Assembly (NCBI GenBank): GCA_014323965.1 | Contig: JACONB010000049.1 | Location: forward strand, 1-14,576 | Reading direction: 5' to 3' | Length of the DNA stretch: 14,576 bases | Source of the DNA: Prochloron sp. SP5CPC1 | GTDB taxonomy: Bacteria > Cyanobacteriota > Cyanobacteriia > Cyanobacteriales > Prochloraceae | Part shown: positions 1 through 5,835 of the stretch, one piece after another | How the letters are laid out: each line of letters starts with the position of its first letter | Numbering within the stretch: the first letter of the stretch is position 1 | Program-made: the position numbers and the translations under genes | The notes under the pieces: model-generated | The model's database searches: none | Told to the model about the DNA's origin: nothing | Seen by the model: only the letters and a program-made list of their open reading frames with translations

Positions 1-22
1 TACCTTGAGAGTTAGAAGTTAC

Positions 23-33
23 TATAGCGCTAC
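23..33. repeat. Short dispersed repeat TATAGCGCTAC
   Basis: The 11-mer TATAGCGCTAC here recurs as its exact reverse complement at 4241-4251, upstream of the first antitoxin gene. Both copies lie in non-coding DNA next to GC-rich hairpin-forming sequence, which suggests a dispersed cyanobacterial repeat. No function can be assigned. Confidence 0.4.
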
Positions 34-98
34 GCGCCCGAATCGGGAAAAAGGTGCGCCATCGGCGCAAGGCTTCCGCCCTGGTTGTGCCCTATTAC

Positions 99-148
99 GG
101 TGGGCTGGTGGACAATGCTACAGGGTTGGTGCGCCTTGCCCACCCTAC
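99..148. repeat. Imperfect inverted repeat after the carbon-nitrogen hydrolase gene
   Basis: GGTGGGC at 99-105 pairs with GCCCACC at 138-144 across a 32-nt loop. The right edge, GCCCACCCTAC at 138-148, is the exact reverse complement of GTAGGGTGGGC at the start of the palindrome at 11427-11451, so the two belong to one repeat family. It lies immediately downstream of the stop codon of the hydrolase gene and may end its transcript, but it lacks a U-tract on that strand, so a terminator role is only inferred. Confidence 0.45.
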
Positions 149-958
149 CTAAAAGACTCTATGTTGCAAAGAAGGCATTTGACTGCGAACTTGTGCGAGA
201 CGAACTGGGCTAATTTCAGCGATCGCCACCCCTGGTTCAGTTCCTCCATCGGCTAAAATAGAACCCCAAGGGTCTACAATCATAGCATGACCGTGAGTAG
301 AGCGCATCTGGTAGTGATTACCTGTTTGAGCAGGAGCAATGACATAGCAGGTATTTTCAATGGCCCTTGCTTGTAAAAGAATCTGCCAGTGGTCCTTTCC
401 AGTATAAGCGGTAAAAGCTGCGGGAACAAAAAGAACTTCAGCTCCTTCCTGAGATAGGTGGCGGTAGAGTTCCGGGAAACGCACATCGTAACATATGGAA
501 ATACCCAAATTACCGAACACGCTGGAATTAAATACCACAGGTAACTTATTACCTGCCATTACAGTCTGAGACTCTTGGTAAGTATTGCTATCGGGTAAAT
601 TGACGTCAAAGAGATGGGCTTTCTGGTAACGAACCAATTCCTGACCCCCTGGTCCTACCAACAAAGCAGTATTATAAGCCTTCTGGTCATTTACAGGAAC
701 CGGAAACCCACCTCCTAGGATAGTAATTTGAAACCGTTGGGCAATAGTTTTGAGGAATTTTTCCGTAGCCTCCGAGATGGCTCCTGCTTGAGCCAGTTTA
801 TCTTTTTCTGGACCCAAGAAAGAGAAATTTTCTGGCAATGTTACTAGTTCCGCCCCTCTCCCCACAGCCAGTTCAACCAATGCTTCAGCTTCCACCAGGT
901 TCTGGTTCAAGTCTGGTTTACTAGTCATTTGAATAGCAGCAGCAAGATAGGACTTCAT
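149..958 (-). CDS. Carbon-nitrogen hydrolase (nitrilase superfamily amidase)
   Basis: This 269-residue protein covers one complete nitrilase-superfamily domain. The Glu-Lys-Cys triad is visible: E43 in LPENFSF, K113 in YQKAHLFDV, and C156 in ISICYDVRFPELYR. The YDVRFPELYR and DPWGSILA signatures place it near the Nit1/NitFhit branch, whose members act as deaminated-glutathione amidases, so an omega-amidase-type repair role in the cytoplasm is the best guess. Substrate cannot be read from sequence. It follows the ABC transporter gene on the same strand after a 36-nt gap rich in T/G runs, which suggests co-transcription. The start at 958 has no clear ribosome binding site, only a purine-rich A tract, but the N-terminus MKSYLAAAIQMTS matches the usual first strand of the fold. 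No sign of damage. Confidence 0.88.
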   Translation of the reverse strand: MKSYLAAAIQMTSKPDLNQNLVEAEALVELAVGRGAELVTLPENFSFLGPEKDKLAQAGAISEATEKFLKTIAQRFQITILGGGFPVPVNDQKAYNTALLVGPGGQELVRYQKAHLFDVNLPDSNTYQESQTVMAGNKLPVVFNSSVFGNLGISICYDVRFPELYRHLSQEGAEVLFVPAAFTAYTGKDHWQILLQARAIENTCYVIAPAQTGNHYQMRSTHGHAMIVDPWGSILADGGTEPGVAIAEISPVRLAQVRSQMPSLQHRVF

Positions 959-994
959 TTTTTTTTGTTTTTTGTTTTGTTGATGATGGTGAAT

Positions 995-2836
995 TCACTG
1001 GTAACTGGTTACTGGTAACTGATAACTGTTTGATGTTCCCAGCATTTGCAATTGATACAAACTAGCATACAATCCACCTTGAGCCAAGAGAATGTCATGA
1101 GTACCTGACTCCACTATTTCACCTTGTTTGAGAACGATGATTTTGTCTACATTGCGAATAGTGGAGAGACGGTGAGCAATAATAATTGCTGTCCTGGACA
1201 CCAACAATTGCTCCAAAGCGGATTGAATAGAGCGCTCTGTGGCTACATCTAGACTGGAAGTTGCTTCATCCAATACTAACACCTCAGGATCCCGAATGGC
1301 AACCCGAGCAAATGCCAGCAACTGTTTTTGTCCCCCAGATAGATTTGTACCTCGTTCCCGCAATTGGGTATTATAACCTTCAGGCAATGCTTCGATAAAT
1401 TGGGCTACATTAGTTAACTGGGCTGCTTCTTTAATAGTTTCAAGTTGGTAACTTTCCCCTAAAGTAATATTCCGCTTCACATCTCCAGCAAAGAGAAAAC
1501 TTTCCTGTAAGATTACTCCAATATAACGACGCAATTCAGTTTGGGTAATTTGGCGAATATCAATGCCATTTACTAAAATTCTACCCCGACTAGGTTCATA
1601 AAGACGACAGAGAAGTGAGATAATGGAACTTTTCCCCGCTCCTGTCGGACCTACCAAAGCAACTTTTTTGCCCCCCCTTATAGTAAGATTTAAATCCTTG
1701 AGGACATAGTCCTTATCTTTATAGGCAAACCAAACATGTTCAAAGCGAATTTCCCCCTTGTGGTTACCAGCTAATTGCTCTTCCTTCCCTAAAACAGGGT
1801 TTGAATCTTTAATTTCAATGGGTTCAGACATCAACTCCTGGATCCGTTCTATGGCCGTAAAACCCGCTTGAAACATAGTGAATTTCTCAGCAAACTGACG
1901 GAGGGGAAAAAATAACCTGGGAGAGTAGATAATGAAAGTGGTAATAGTGCCTAATTCCAGGTTATCTTGTAAGACAAACATACCCCCTACCCAGAGTACC
2001 CCAGCAATGGAAAAGATAGAAATCCATTCCAAAGTAGCAGACACAGCAGAGTCGTGGAAAATAGTTTTATCTACTTGAGTGCGGTATCTCTCATTTACTG
2101 CTCGAAATGCTTCGGAGTTAAATTTTTCCCTTCTGAATAACTGAACGATATTAATTCCCGCGATATTTTCCTGTAAAATAGAATTTAGCTGGGATAACTC
2201 CTCCCGTGCTTGGTAATTAGCTATACGATACTGATTCTGAAAATAAATAATCAAACCCGTCACAGGTACTAGCATCAAAATCAAAACTAACGCTAATTGC
2301 CATTGGAGAGTTAAAATGGTTACCAGCATAACCAGAATATAGACAATATCGCTCAAAATACCGATAGCTCCACTAGCAAATACCTCTCCTAAAGCTTCCA
2401 CATCGTTAGTTATGCGGGTTACCAACTTTCCTACGGGGGTACCATGAAAAAACCGAGACCCTAAGGAAGTGACGTGGGTAAATAAATCCTGACGAACCTC
2501 TGCTGTAATTTCCTGTCCCACTTGCTGTACTAGGTATCCCTGTATCGAGACGAAAATCAACCGCAGGAGGATAGTGAAGAAGAAAAGACCAATCAGGAGA
2601 TGTAATCCCTGAGTTAGAGTAAGATTGTCTAGGAAAAACCAAGTAGTTTCCTGTCGCAGGAGAGAAATAGCTTCTCCGATAATTAACGGTTGAACCGCCC
2701 CCGCTATAGACATGGGAATTAAGAAAATGAGGGCGATCACCAACAAGCGACTGTGACGACGAGCGTAAGGCACTAGGGTCAATAATAATCGCCAATCATT
2801 TTCCTTGCTAGTTATTAAACTCTGTGAAGCATTCAT
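995..2836 (-). CDS. ABC-type exporter half-transporter, fused permease and ATPase
   Basis: A 613-residue type I ABC exporter, full length for the MsbA/LmrA/MdlB-like group. Residues about 30-330 hold six hydrophobic spans with cytoplasmic loops such as GTPVGKLVTRITNDVE, the usual coupling region. Residues about 363-600 are the nucleotide-binding domain: Walker A GPTGAGKS (396-403), Q-loop near ILQES (442-446), signature LSGGQ (499-503), Walker B VLVLDE (519-524), D-loop SSLD (527-530) and switch His555. All catalytic residues are present, so it should be an active homo- or heterodimeric exporter in the inner membrane. The cargo (lipid, drug or peptide) is unknown. No partner half-transporter lies nearby, and a nitrilase-type gene follows. 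The last ten residues come from a tandem repeat, so the natural C-terminus was probably shorter or altered by repeat insertion. No strong ribosome binding site precedes the start. Confidence 0.9.
   Translation of the reverse strand: MNASQSLITSKENDWRLLLTLVPYARRHSRLLVIALIFLIPMSIAGAVQPLIIGEAISLLRQETTWFFLDNLTLTQGLHLLIGLFFFTILLRLIFVSIQGYLVQQVGQEITAEVRQDLFTHVTSLGSRFFHGTPVGKLVTRITNDVEALGEVFASGAIGILSDIVYILVMLVTILTLQWQLALVLILMLVPVTGLIIYFQNQYRIANYQAREELSQLNSILQENIAGINIVQLFRREKFNSEAFRAVNERYRTQVDKTIFHDSAVSATLEWISIFSIAGVLWVGGMFVLQDNLELGTITTFIIYSPRLFFPLRQFAEKFTMFQAGFTAIERIQELMSEPIEIKDSNPVLGKEEQLAGNHKGEIRFEHVWFAYKDKDYVLKDLNLTIRGGKKVALVGPTGAGKSSIISLLCRLYEPSRGRILVNGIDIRQITQTELRRYIGVILQESFLFAGDVKRNITLGESYQLETIKEAAQLTNVAQFIEALPEGYNTQLRERGTNLSGGQKQLLAFARVAIRDPEVLVLDEATSSLDVATERSIQSALEQLLVSRTAIIIAHRLSTIRNVDKIIVLKQGEIVESGTHDILLAQGGLYASLYQLQMLGTSNSYQLPVTSYQ
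997..1028. repeat. Heptanucleotide short tandem repeat (ACTGGTA type)
   Basis: Four heptamers plus a part (ACTGGTA, ACTGGTT, ACTGGTA, ACTGATA, ACTG) run head to tail. They match the short tandemly repeated repetitive (STRR) sequences described in filamentous cyanobacteria. The block overlaps the 3' end of the ABC transporter gene and supplies its last codons, reading SYQLPVTSYQ before the stop. A related piece, ACTGGTTACTGTTACAG, lies after chlP near 11460. Confidence 0.8.
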
Positions 2837-2883
2837 ATTTTATTTAAAAACTTATATATAAAGCGATCAACTCTCATCTCTCT

Positions 2884-2908
2884 CTCTGTGTCCTCTGCGT
2901 CTCTGCGG
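2884..2908. repeat. Dispersed repeat of CCTCTGCGTCT type
   Basis: This low-complexity stretch upstream of the ABC transporter gene contains CCTCTGCGTCT (2892-2902), found inverted at 12040-12050. The surrounding wording (CTCTGTGTCCTCTGCG) is a motif I recall as widespread in cyanobacterial intergenic DNA. It sits in the 151-nt gap between the transporter start and the aldolase stop. Confidence 0.4.
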
Positions 2909-2987
2909 TTTAATTAAAATCAGCAATAAAAAAATAGGGTAGTCCAGTTACAACTCCCCATAATTATTGTCAGTTTACCATTATAAA

Positions 2988-4067
2988 TTAAACAGCCACA
3001 GCCTTTTTAGCGGTAGCAGACAGCTCTCCGGAGGCGTATTTAGCAGCAAATACATCCAAAGAAACCTGCTTAATCTTGCTAGCATTGCCAGCAGTCCCGA
3101 AAGCATCGTAACGCTTCAAGCAAACTTGCTTCATATACTTAATCGAAGGCTTGAGGAAGTGACGGGGGTCGAAGTTAGAAGGATCTTTAAATGCAGCTTC
3201 CCGGATGGCAGCGGTAATAGCCAAACGGTTGTCCGTGTCAATATTCACCTTGCGCACACCGCTCTTGATACCTTTTTGAATTTCTTCAATGGGTACACCG
3301 TAGGTTTCGGGAATCTCCCCACCATACTGGTTAATCATATCCAACCACTCTTGGGGTACAGAAGAAGAACCGTGCATTACCAAGTGGGTGTTGGGTAAGC
3401 GATTGTGAATTTCTTCAATCCGACTAATAGCCAAGATTTCGCCGCTGGGCTTACGGGTAAACTTATAAGCACCGTGACTCGTACCGATGGCAACGGCAAG
3501 AGCATCTACCTGAGTGCGTTCTACAAATTGTACCGCTTCATCGGGATCCGTCAAAAGTTGTTCCTTGGTGAGGGTACCTTCAAAACCGTGTCCATCTTCC
3601 TTATCTCCCGACATGGTTTCCAAAGAACCGAGACAACCCAACTCTCCTTCAACGCTAACCCCAACTGAGTGGGCAACTTTTACTACTTCTGCGGTGACAT
3701 TAACATTGTACTCAAAGCTAGCTGGGGTTTTGGCATCCGCTTCCAAAGAACCATCCATCATTACGCTGGTGAAACCATTGCGAATGGCAGAATAGCAAGT
3801 AGCGGGGCTATTACCATGGTCTTGGTGCATAGCAATGGGAATATGGGGATAAGTTTCCACCGCAGCAGTAATCAAATGACGGAGGAAGTTTTCCCCCGCA
3901 TATTTCCGGGCACCGCGAGAGGCTTGCAAGATTACGGGGCTATCCGCTTCCTCGGCTGCCTGCATAATAGCAATGATTTGCTCCATATTGTTGACATTAT
4001 ATGCAGGGATGCCGTAATCGTTCTCAGCTGCGTGATCCAAAAGCAGTCGCATTGGTACGAGGGCCAT
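2988..4067 (-). CDS. fba: Fructose-bisphosphate aldolase, class II, Calvin-cycle type
   Basis: A 359-residue metal-dependent aldolase that interconverts fructose-1,6-bisphosphate with dihydroxyacetone phosphate and glyceraldehyde-3-phosphate, and in cyanobacteria also makes sedoheptulose-1,7-bisphosphate for the Calvin cycle. Motifs are intact: HQDHGN (81-86) with metal ligand H81 and catalytic D83, the loop GELGCLG (141-147), GTSHG with ligand H198, MHGSSS with ligand H232, and the phosphate-binding KVNIDTDNR near residue 275. Length and N-terminus (MALVPMRLLLDHAAENDYGIPAYN) match the Calvin subtype. A perfect AGGAGG lies 6 nt before the ATG, the strongest ribosome binding site in the window, as expected for an abundant enzyme. 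It appears monocistronic; the next gene downstream on this strand starts 151 nt later. Confidence 0.97.
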   Translation of the reverse strand: MALVPMRLLLDHAAENDYGIPAYNVNNMEQIIAIMQAAEEADSPVILQASRGARKYAGENFLRHLITAAVETYPHIPIAMHQDHGNSPATCYSAIRNGFTSVMMDGSLEADAKTPASFEYNVNVTAEVVKVAHSVGVSVEGELGCLGSLETMSGDKEDGHGFEGTLTKEQLLTDPDEAVQFVERTQVDALAVAIGTSHGAYKFTRKPSGEILAISRIEEIHNRLPNTHLVMHGSSSVPQEWLDMINQYGGEIPETYGVPIEEIQKGIKSGVRKVNIDTDNRLAITAAIREAAFKDPSNFDPRHFLKPSIKYMKQVCLKRYDAFGTAGNASKIKQVSLDVFAAKYASGELSATAKKAVAV

Positions 4068-4073
4068 AGGTTT

Positions 4074-4079
4074 CCTCCT
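4074..4079 (-). promoter_or_regulatory. Strong Shine-Dalgarno site for the aldolase gene
   Basis: AGGAGG on the minus strand sits 6 nt upstream of the ATG at 4067 and fixes that start. Confidence 0.85.
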
Positions 4080-4108
4080 AAATTTATTTTTGGGTATTCT
4101 TCTTGCTT

Positions 4109-4138
4109 ATTATTTCTCAATCTTAAGATATTTTTCAA
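4109..4138 (-). promoter_or_regulatory. Possible sigma-70-type promoter of the aldolase gene
   Basis: On the minus strand TTGAAA (4133-4138) is followed after 18 nt by AATAAT (4109-4114), about 40 nt before the start codon. Spacing and sequence fit a housekeeping promoter, but the region is AT-rich and other pairs are possible. Confidence 0.3.
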
Positions 4139-4209
4139 CTTTTGTCAGAAAAAAATAAATTTTGCTTTTTTTGCTCTATTTCCAAAAATCTGTGCTAAAA
4201 TGTTGATGA

Positions 4210-4251
4210 GGCGGACAGCTCACCCAGGGCGCACCCGCCTGTAGCGCTATA
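4210..4251. repeat. GC-rich hairpin and dispersed repeat between fba and the antitoxin gene
   Basis: GGCGG at 4210-4214 can pair with CCGCC at 4235-4239, and the adjoining GTAGCGCTATA (4241-4251) is the inverse of the repeat at 23-33. The GC-rich patch stands out from the AT-rich flanks and marks the left edge of the accessory island. Confidence 0.4.
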
Positions 4252-4299
4252 ATTACCACCCAGTTTGACCTCCTTCCCCAAACCCTACCCCTTTTTTTT

Positions 4300-4551
4300 A
4301 TGAGTCAAGTATTGACACTACAAATTCCAGAAGAAGTCTACCAACCATTGGTGGAAATTGCTCAACAGCGAGGGCAGTCTCCAGAGGAGTTTGCCATTCA
4401 AGAGTTAATTTTTTCAATTCAGCATTTTGCAGATGATCCCCTGAAACCCTTTATTGGCTCAATTCAGAGCAATATTCCAGATTGGACGGAAAACCACGAT
4501 CGCTATTTAGGAGAGAAGTTGCTCACCAAGTCAAGGAACTTAAATGCCTGA
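4300..4551 (+). CDS. VapB-like antitoxin of a PIN-toxin module
   Basis: An 83-residue protein beginning MSQVLTLQIPEEVYQPL, the beta-strand plus helix opening typical of small cyanobacterial antitoxins that precede PIN-domain toxins. The C-terminal half (HFADDPLKPFIGSIQ to HDRYLGEKLL) is acidic and probably wraps the toxin. Its stop overlaps by 8 nt the ATG of a PIN gene, the usual coupling in VapBC operons, so the family call rests on both sequence style and context. No good ribosome binding site precedes the ATG; a C/T run lies there instead. Because the downstream toxin is truncated, this antitoxin may now be unpaired. Pieces of a related antitoxin recur at 4903-4983 and 5748-5832. Confidence 0.65.
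   Translation: MSQVLTLQIPEEVYQPLVEIAQQRGQSPEEFAIQELIFSIQHFADDPLKPFIGSIQSNIPDWTENHDRYLGEKLLTKSRNLNA
4418..4449 (+). repeat. Third, diverged copy of part of the 99-bp repeat
   Basis: This 32-nt stretch inside the VapB-like gene matches 4919-4950 and 5764-5795 at 30 of 32 positions (differences at 4440 and 4444). It encodes HFADDPLKP here and HFADDPLEP in the others, so the right part of the 99-bp repeat derives from an antitoxin gene of this family. Confidence 0.85.
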
Positions 4552-4648
4552 CCTTTTTGTAGATACCTCTGGTTGGGGAAATCTCATTGATGTATCTCAG
4601 CCCTTTCATCCACTGGCAGCAACACTATCCGACTTCTCAAATAGCTGA
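4544..4648 (+). pseudogene. Truncated PIN-domain toxin (VapC-like) remnant
   Basis: Reading from the ATG that overlaps the antitoxin stop gives MPDLFVDTSGWGNLID, the first strand of a PIN domain with the first metal-binding acid D7 in VDTS. PIN RNases are about 130-140 residues, but this frame ends after 34 residues at a TGA (4646-4648), and no other frame continues with recognisable PIN motifs. Homology to the family seems to stop around LAATL, near 4635. The remaining catalytic acids are missing, so the toxin must be inactive. Likely cause: recombination that joined the toxin start to unrelated DNA leading to the 68-residue gene that follows. Confidence 0.7.
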
Positions 4649-4694
4649 ACTTTGTGCAAGGAACCTTCTCATTTTCATCCCAAACAGTAAAACC

Positions 4695-4901
4695 ATGGAA
4701 GTCAAACTCTTGGAAAAACTGAACCCCACGGATGCTAAATTAATCTTGGAATGCCTACCTCAACGGATTCAATCAGCCCAGAAAGCCCATGCCACTGAAA
4801 TTGAGTATCCCATTGAAGCGGTTATTGAGATGGCGATCGCTAGTTTCCTCGATCCAGAAGCATTGAGTTTTGTAGATTGCAAGCCGGGGCGTGGAGAATA
4901 A
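4695..4901 (+). CDS. Small protein of unknown function, possible antitoxin
   Basis: The ATG at 4695 gives 68 residues: MEVKLLEKLNPTDAKLIL to LDPEALSFVDCKPGRGE. An upstream ATG at 4587 in the same frame would add residues read from the PIN toxin DNA in another frame, so I reject it. The protein is soluble, alpha-helical in style and mixed in charge, with EIEYPIEAVIEMAIASFL in the middle. I do not recognise a named family. Its position amid toxin-antitoxin fragments suggests an antitoxin or cassette gene, but nothing proves it. The last 15 codons fall inside the 99-bp duplication, so a piece of this gene is copied at 5699-5745. There is a HIP1 octamer in the gene (4833-4840). No clear ribosome binding site. 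Confidence 0.5.
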   Translation: MEVKLLEKLNPTDAKLILECLPQRIQSAQKAHATEIEYPIEAVIEMAIASFLDPEALSFVDCKPGRGE

Positions 4902-4952
4902 AATGGTGCTACAGCAACTTCAGCATTTTGCAGATGATCCTCTGGAACCCAA
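4854..4952 (+). repeat. 99-bp perfect direct repeat, copy 1
   Basis: Every base of 4854-4952 is identical to 5699-5797. Bases just outside differ (T/G on the left, G/A on the right). It contains the end of the 68-aa gene, a 1-nt gap, and the start of an antitoxin-like fragment. Perfect identity over non-coding and broken coding sequence points to a recent duplication or gene conversion. Confidence 0.97.
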
Positions 4953-4983
4953 GTTATTGTTAGAGTGTCGTAAACATGACTGA
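4903..4983 (+). pseudogene. Antitoxin-like fragment
   Basis: A 26-codon frame reading MVLQQLQHFADDPLEPKLL lies 1 nt after the 68-aa gene. Residues HFADDPLEP match the VapB-like antitoxin at 4300-4551 (HFADDPLKP), but neither the antitoxin N-terminus nor its HDRYLGE tail is present. It ends inside the start of the next antitoxin gene (overlap 4976-4983). Best read as a scrap of a second VapB-like gene; it could act as a leader for translational coupling to the RelB-like gene. Confidence 0.5.
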
Positions 4984-5194
4984 GTTACTTGAGCGTGCGA
5001 TCGCTAGGTTAAAGACCTTGCCTACAAGTGAACAGGATGCAATTGCTTCAATAATTCTGGAAGAACTTGAGGATGAATTACTTTGGGATGAAGCATTTTC
5101 TCATTCCCCAAATGTTCTGGCCAAACTTGCAGCTTCAGCCATGGCTGAGTACCGTTCAGGTAAGACTCAAGAGCTGGATCCAGAGACATTGTGA
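4976..5194 (+). CDS. RelB/ParD-like antitoxin
   Basis: A 72-residue acidic protein, MTELLERAIARLKTLP to AEYRSGKTQELDPETL. The form (helical N-terminus, EELEDELLWDEAF in the middle, AEYRSGKTQELD near the end) is common for cyanobacterial antitoxins paired with RelE/ParE-like toxins, where the C-terminal part covers the toxin. It shares a GTGA overlap with the toxin start at 5191, which ensures coupled translation and antitoxin first. It probably binds its own promoter together with the toxin, but I see no clear operator; upstream DNA is the duplicated scrap 4854-4983. Both genes of this pair look intact, unlike their neighbours. Confidence 0.72.
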   Translation: MTELLERAIARLKTLPTSEQDAIASIILEELEDELLWDEAFSHSPNVLAKLAASAMAEYRSGKTQELDPETL

Positions 5195-5460
5195 AATCAC
5201 AGACTACAAACCAGTTCCGTCAATTATTTGCTGTTTTACCACGACAGGTTCAAGAGCAGACACGGGCTGCGTATCGCCAGTTCATGGGAAACCCAGGGCA
5301 TCCAAGCCTACGTTTTAAAAAGGTTCATCCTCAATTACCGATTTATTCAGCTCGAATTAGCAAAAACTATCGAGCAGTTGGTCAGTTGGATGGAGATACT
5401 ATAATCTGGTTTTGGGTTGGTTCCCATGCAGAGTATAATAGGCTACTAAATCAGCTGTAG
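5191..5460 (+). CDS. RelE/ParE-family toxin
   Basis: An 89-residue basic protein starting at GTG 5191 inside the antitoxin stop (GTGA). The C-terminal half, YSARISKNYRAVGQ, DGDTIIWFWVGSH and AEYNRLL, is the signature of the RelE-like fold, with R61, H79 and Y82 in the places where ribosome-dependent RNases of this superfamily carry catalytic residues. The role would be mRNA cleavage at the ribosome, or gyrase inhibition if it is of the ParE branch; sequence alone does not decide. Length is normal and no lesion is visible. It is the only complete toxin-antitoxin pair in the island. Sixteen bases after the stop lies an attC-like half site (5476). Confidence 0.78.
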   Translation: MKSQTTNQFRQLFAVLPRQVQEQTRAAYRQFMGNPGHPSLRFKKVHPQLPIYSARISKNYRAVGQLDGDTIIWFWVGSHAEYNRLLNQL

Positions 5461-5475
5461 CAATACAGCCAGTCT

Positions 5476-5500
5476 GTCTAACTTGGGCTGCACCGGACGG
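5476..5500 (+). other. attC-like half site after the toxin gene
   Basis: GTCTAAC (5476-5482) fits the RYYYAAC right-box consensus of integron attC sites, and GCTGCACCGGACGG follows at the distance where the left-box arm of an attC lies. The matching downstream arm ending in GTTRRRY is absent, so this is at best a truncated site. The position right after a toxin-antitoxin pair is where a cassette attC would sit. Confidence 0.3.
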
Positions 5501-5571
5501 ACTAATATCGCAATGTGACAGAATTGATGGGAACGGCGTTGGTGCCAGCACCCTTTGCCCAAATCATCCCA

Positions 5572-5700
5572 ATGAACAATTTTGAACTACAAGCCCAGGC
5601 ACGGATCATCCTAGATGCAATCGCCTTCACCCCCTTTGAACAATGTCAACCCTTGAGCCGCAATTTTCGCAATCTTCCTGCTCGCCCTGGGATCTATGCC
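5572..5700 (+). pseudogene. N-terminal stub of a GIY-YIG-like protein
   Basis: Reading from ATG 5572 gives MNNFELQAQARIILDAIA through FRNLPARPGIYA, 43 residues. LPARPGIY resembles the first strand of the GIY-YIG nuclease domain with the GIY motif at residues 40-42. The frame then enters the 99-bp repeat at 5699 and no YIG motif or catalytic Arg/Glu follows. A GTG at 5515 in frame could be the original start (VTELMGTALVPAPF). The similarity ends exactly at the repeat edge, so the gene was cut by the duplication event. The remnant cannot be a nuclease. The frame runs on into the next gene by chance, giving a spurious 238-residue fusion. Confidence is limited by the short match. Confidence 0.5.
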
Positions 5701-5797
5701 AGAAGCATTGAGTTTTGTAGATTGCAAGCCGGGGCGTGGAGAATAAAATGGTGCTACAGCAACTTCAGCATTTTGCAGATGATCCTCTGGAACCCAA
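5699..5797 (+). repeat. 99-bp perfect direct repeat, copy 2
   Basis: Identical to 4854-4952. It follows the GIY-YIG stub directly and is followed by a degraded antitoxin tail, so copy 2 carries more of the antitoxin gene than copy 1. Confidence 0.97.
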
Positions 5798-5832
5798 AAT
5801 ATTCCACACCACGATCACTATTTAGGAGAAAG
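5798..5832 (+). repeat. Decayed antitoxin tail next to repeat copy 2
   Basis: AATATTCCA (5798-5806) equals 4471-4479 in the VapB-like gene, and 5809-5832 matches 4494-4518 with few differences; the 14-15 nt between these blocks in the intact gene are reduced to two. Frame is lost: from ATG 5748 the reading is MVLQQLQHFADDPLEP followed by a stop at 5823-5825. The TTTAGGAGA that encodes RYLGE in the antitoxin now forms the ribosome binding site of the next gene. Confidence 0.75.
5824..5829 (+). promoter_or_regulatory. Shine-Dalgarno site derived from antitoxin coding DNA
   Basis: AGGAGA lies 6 nt before the ATG at 5836 and selects that start over the in-frame GTG at 5515. The same bases occur at 4508-4513 as codons of the VapB-like antitoxin, so this site seems to have been acquired through the rearrangement. 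Confidence 0.65.
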
Positions 5833-5835
5833 GTA

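Noticed and set aside
2967..4244. Several plus-strand frames opposite the aldolase gene
   Set aside because: They lie antisense to a highly conserved gene with strong start signals and show no protein-like motifs.
4587..4694. N-terminal extension of the 68-aa protein
   Set aside because: These residues are the PIN toxin start read in another frame.
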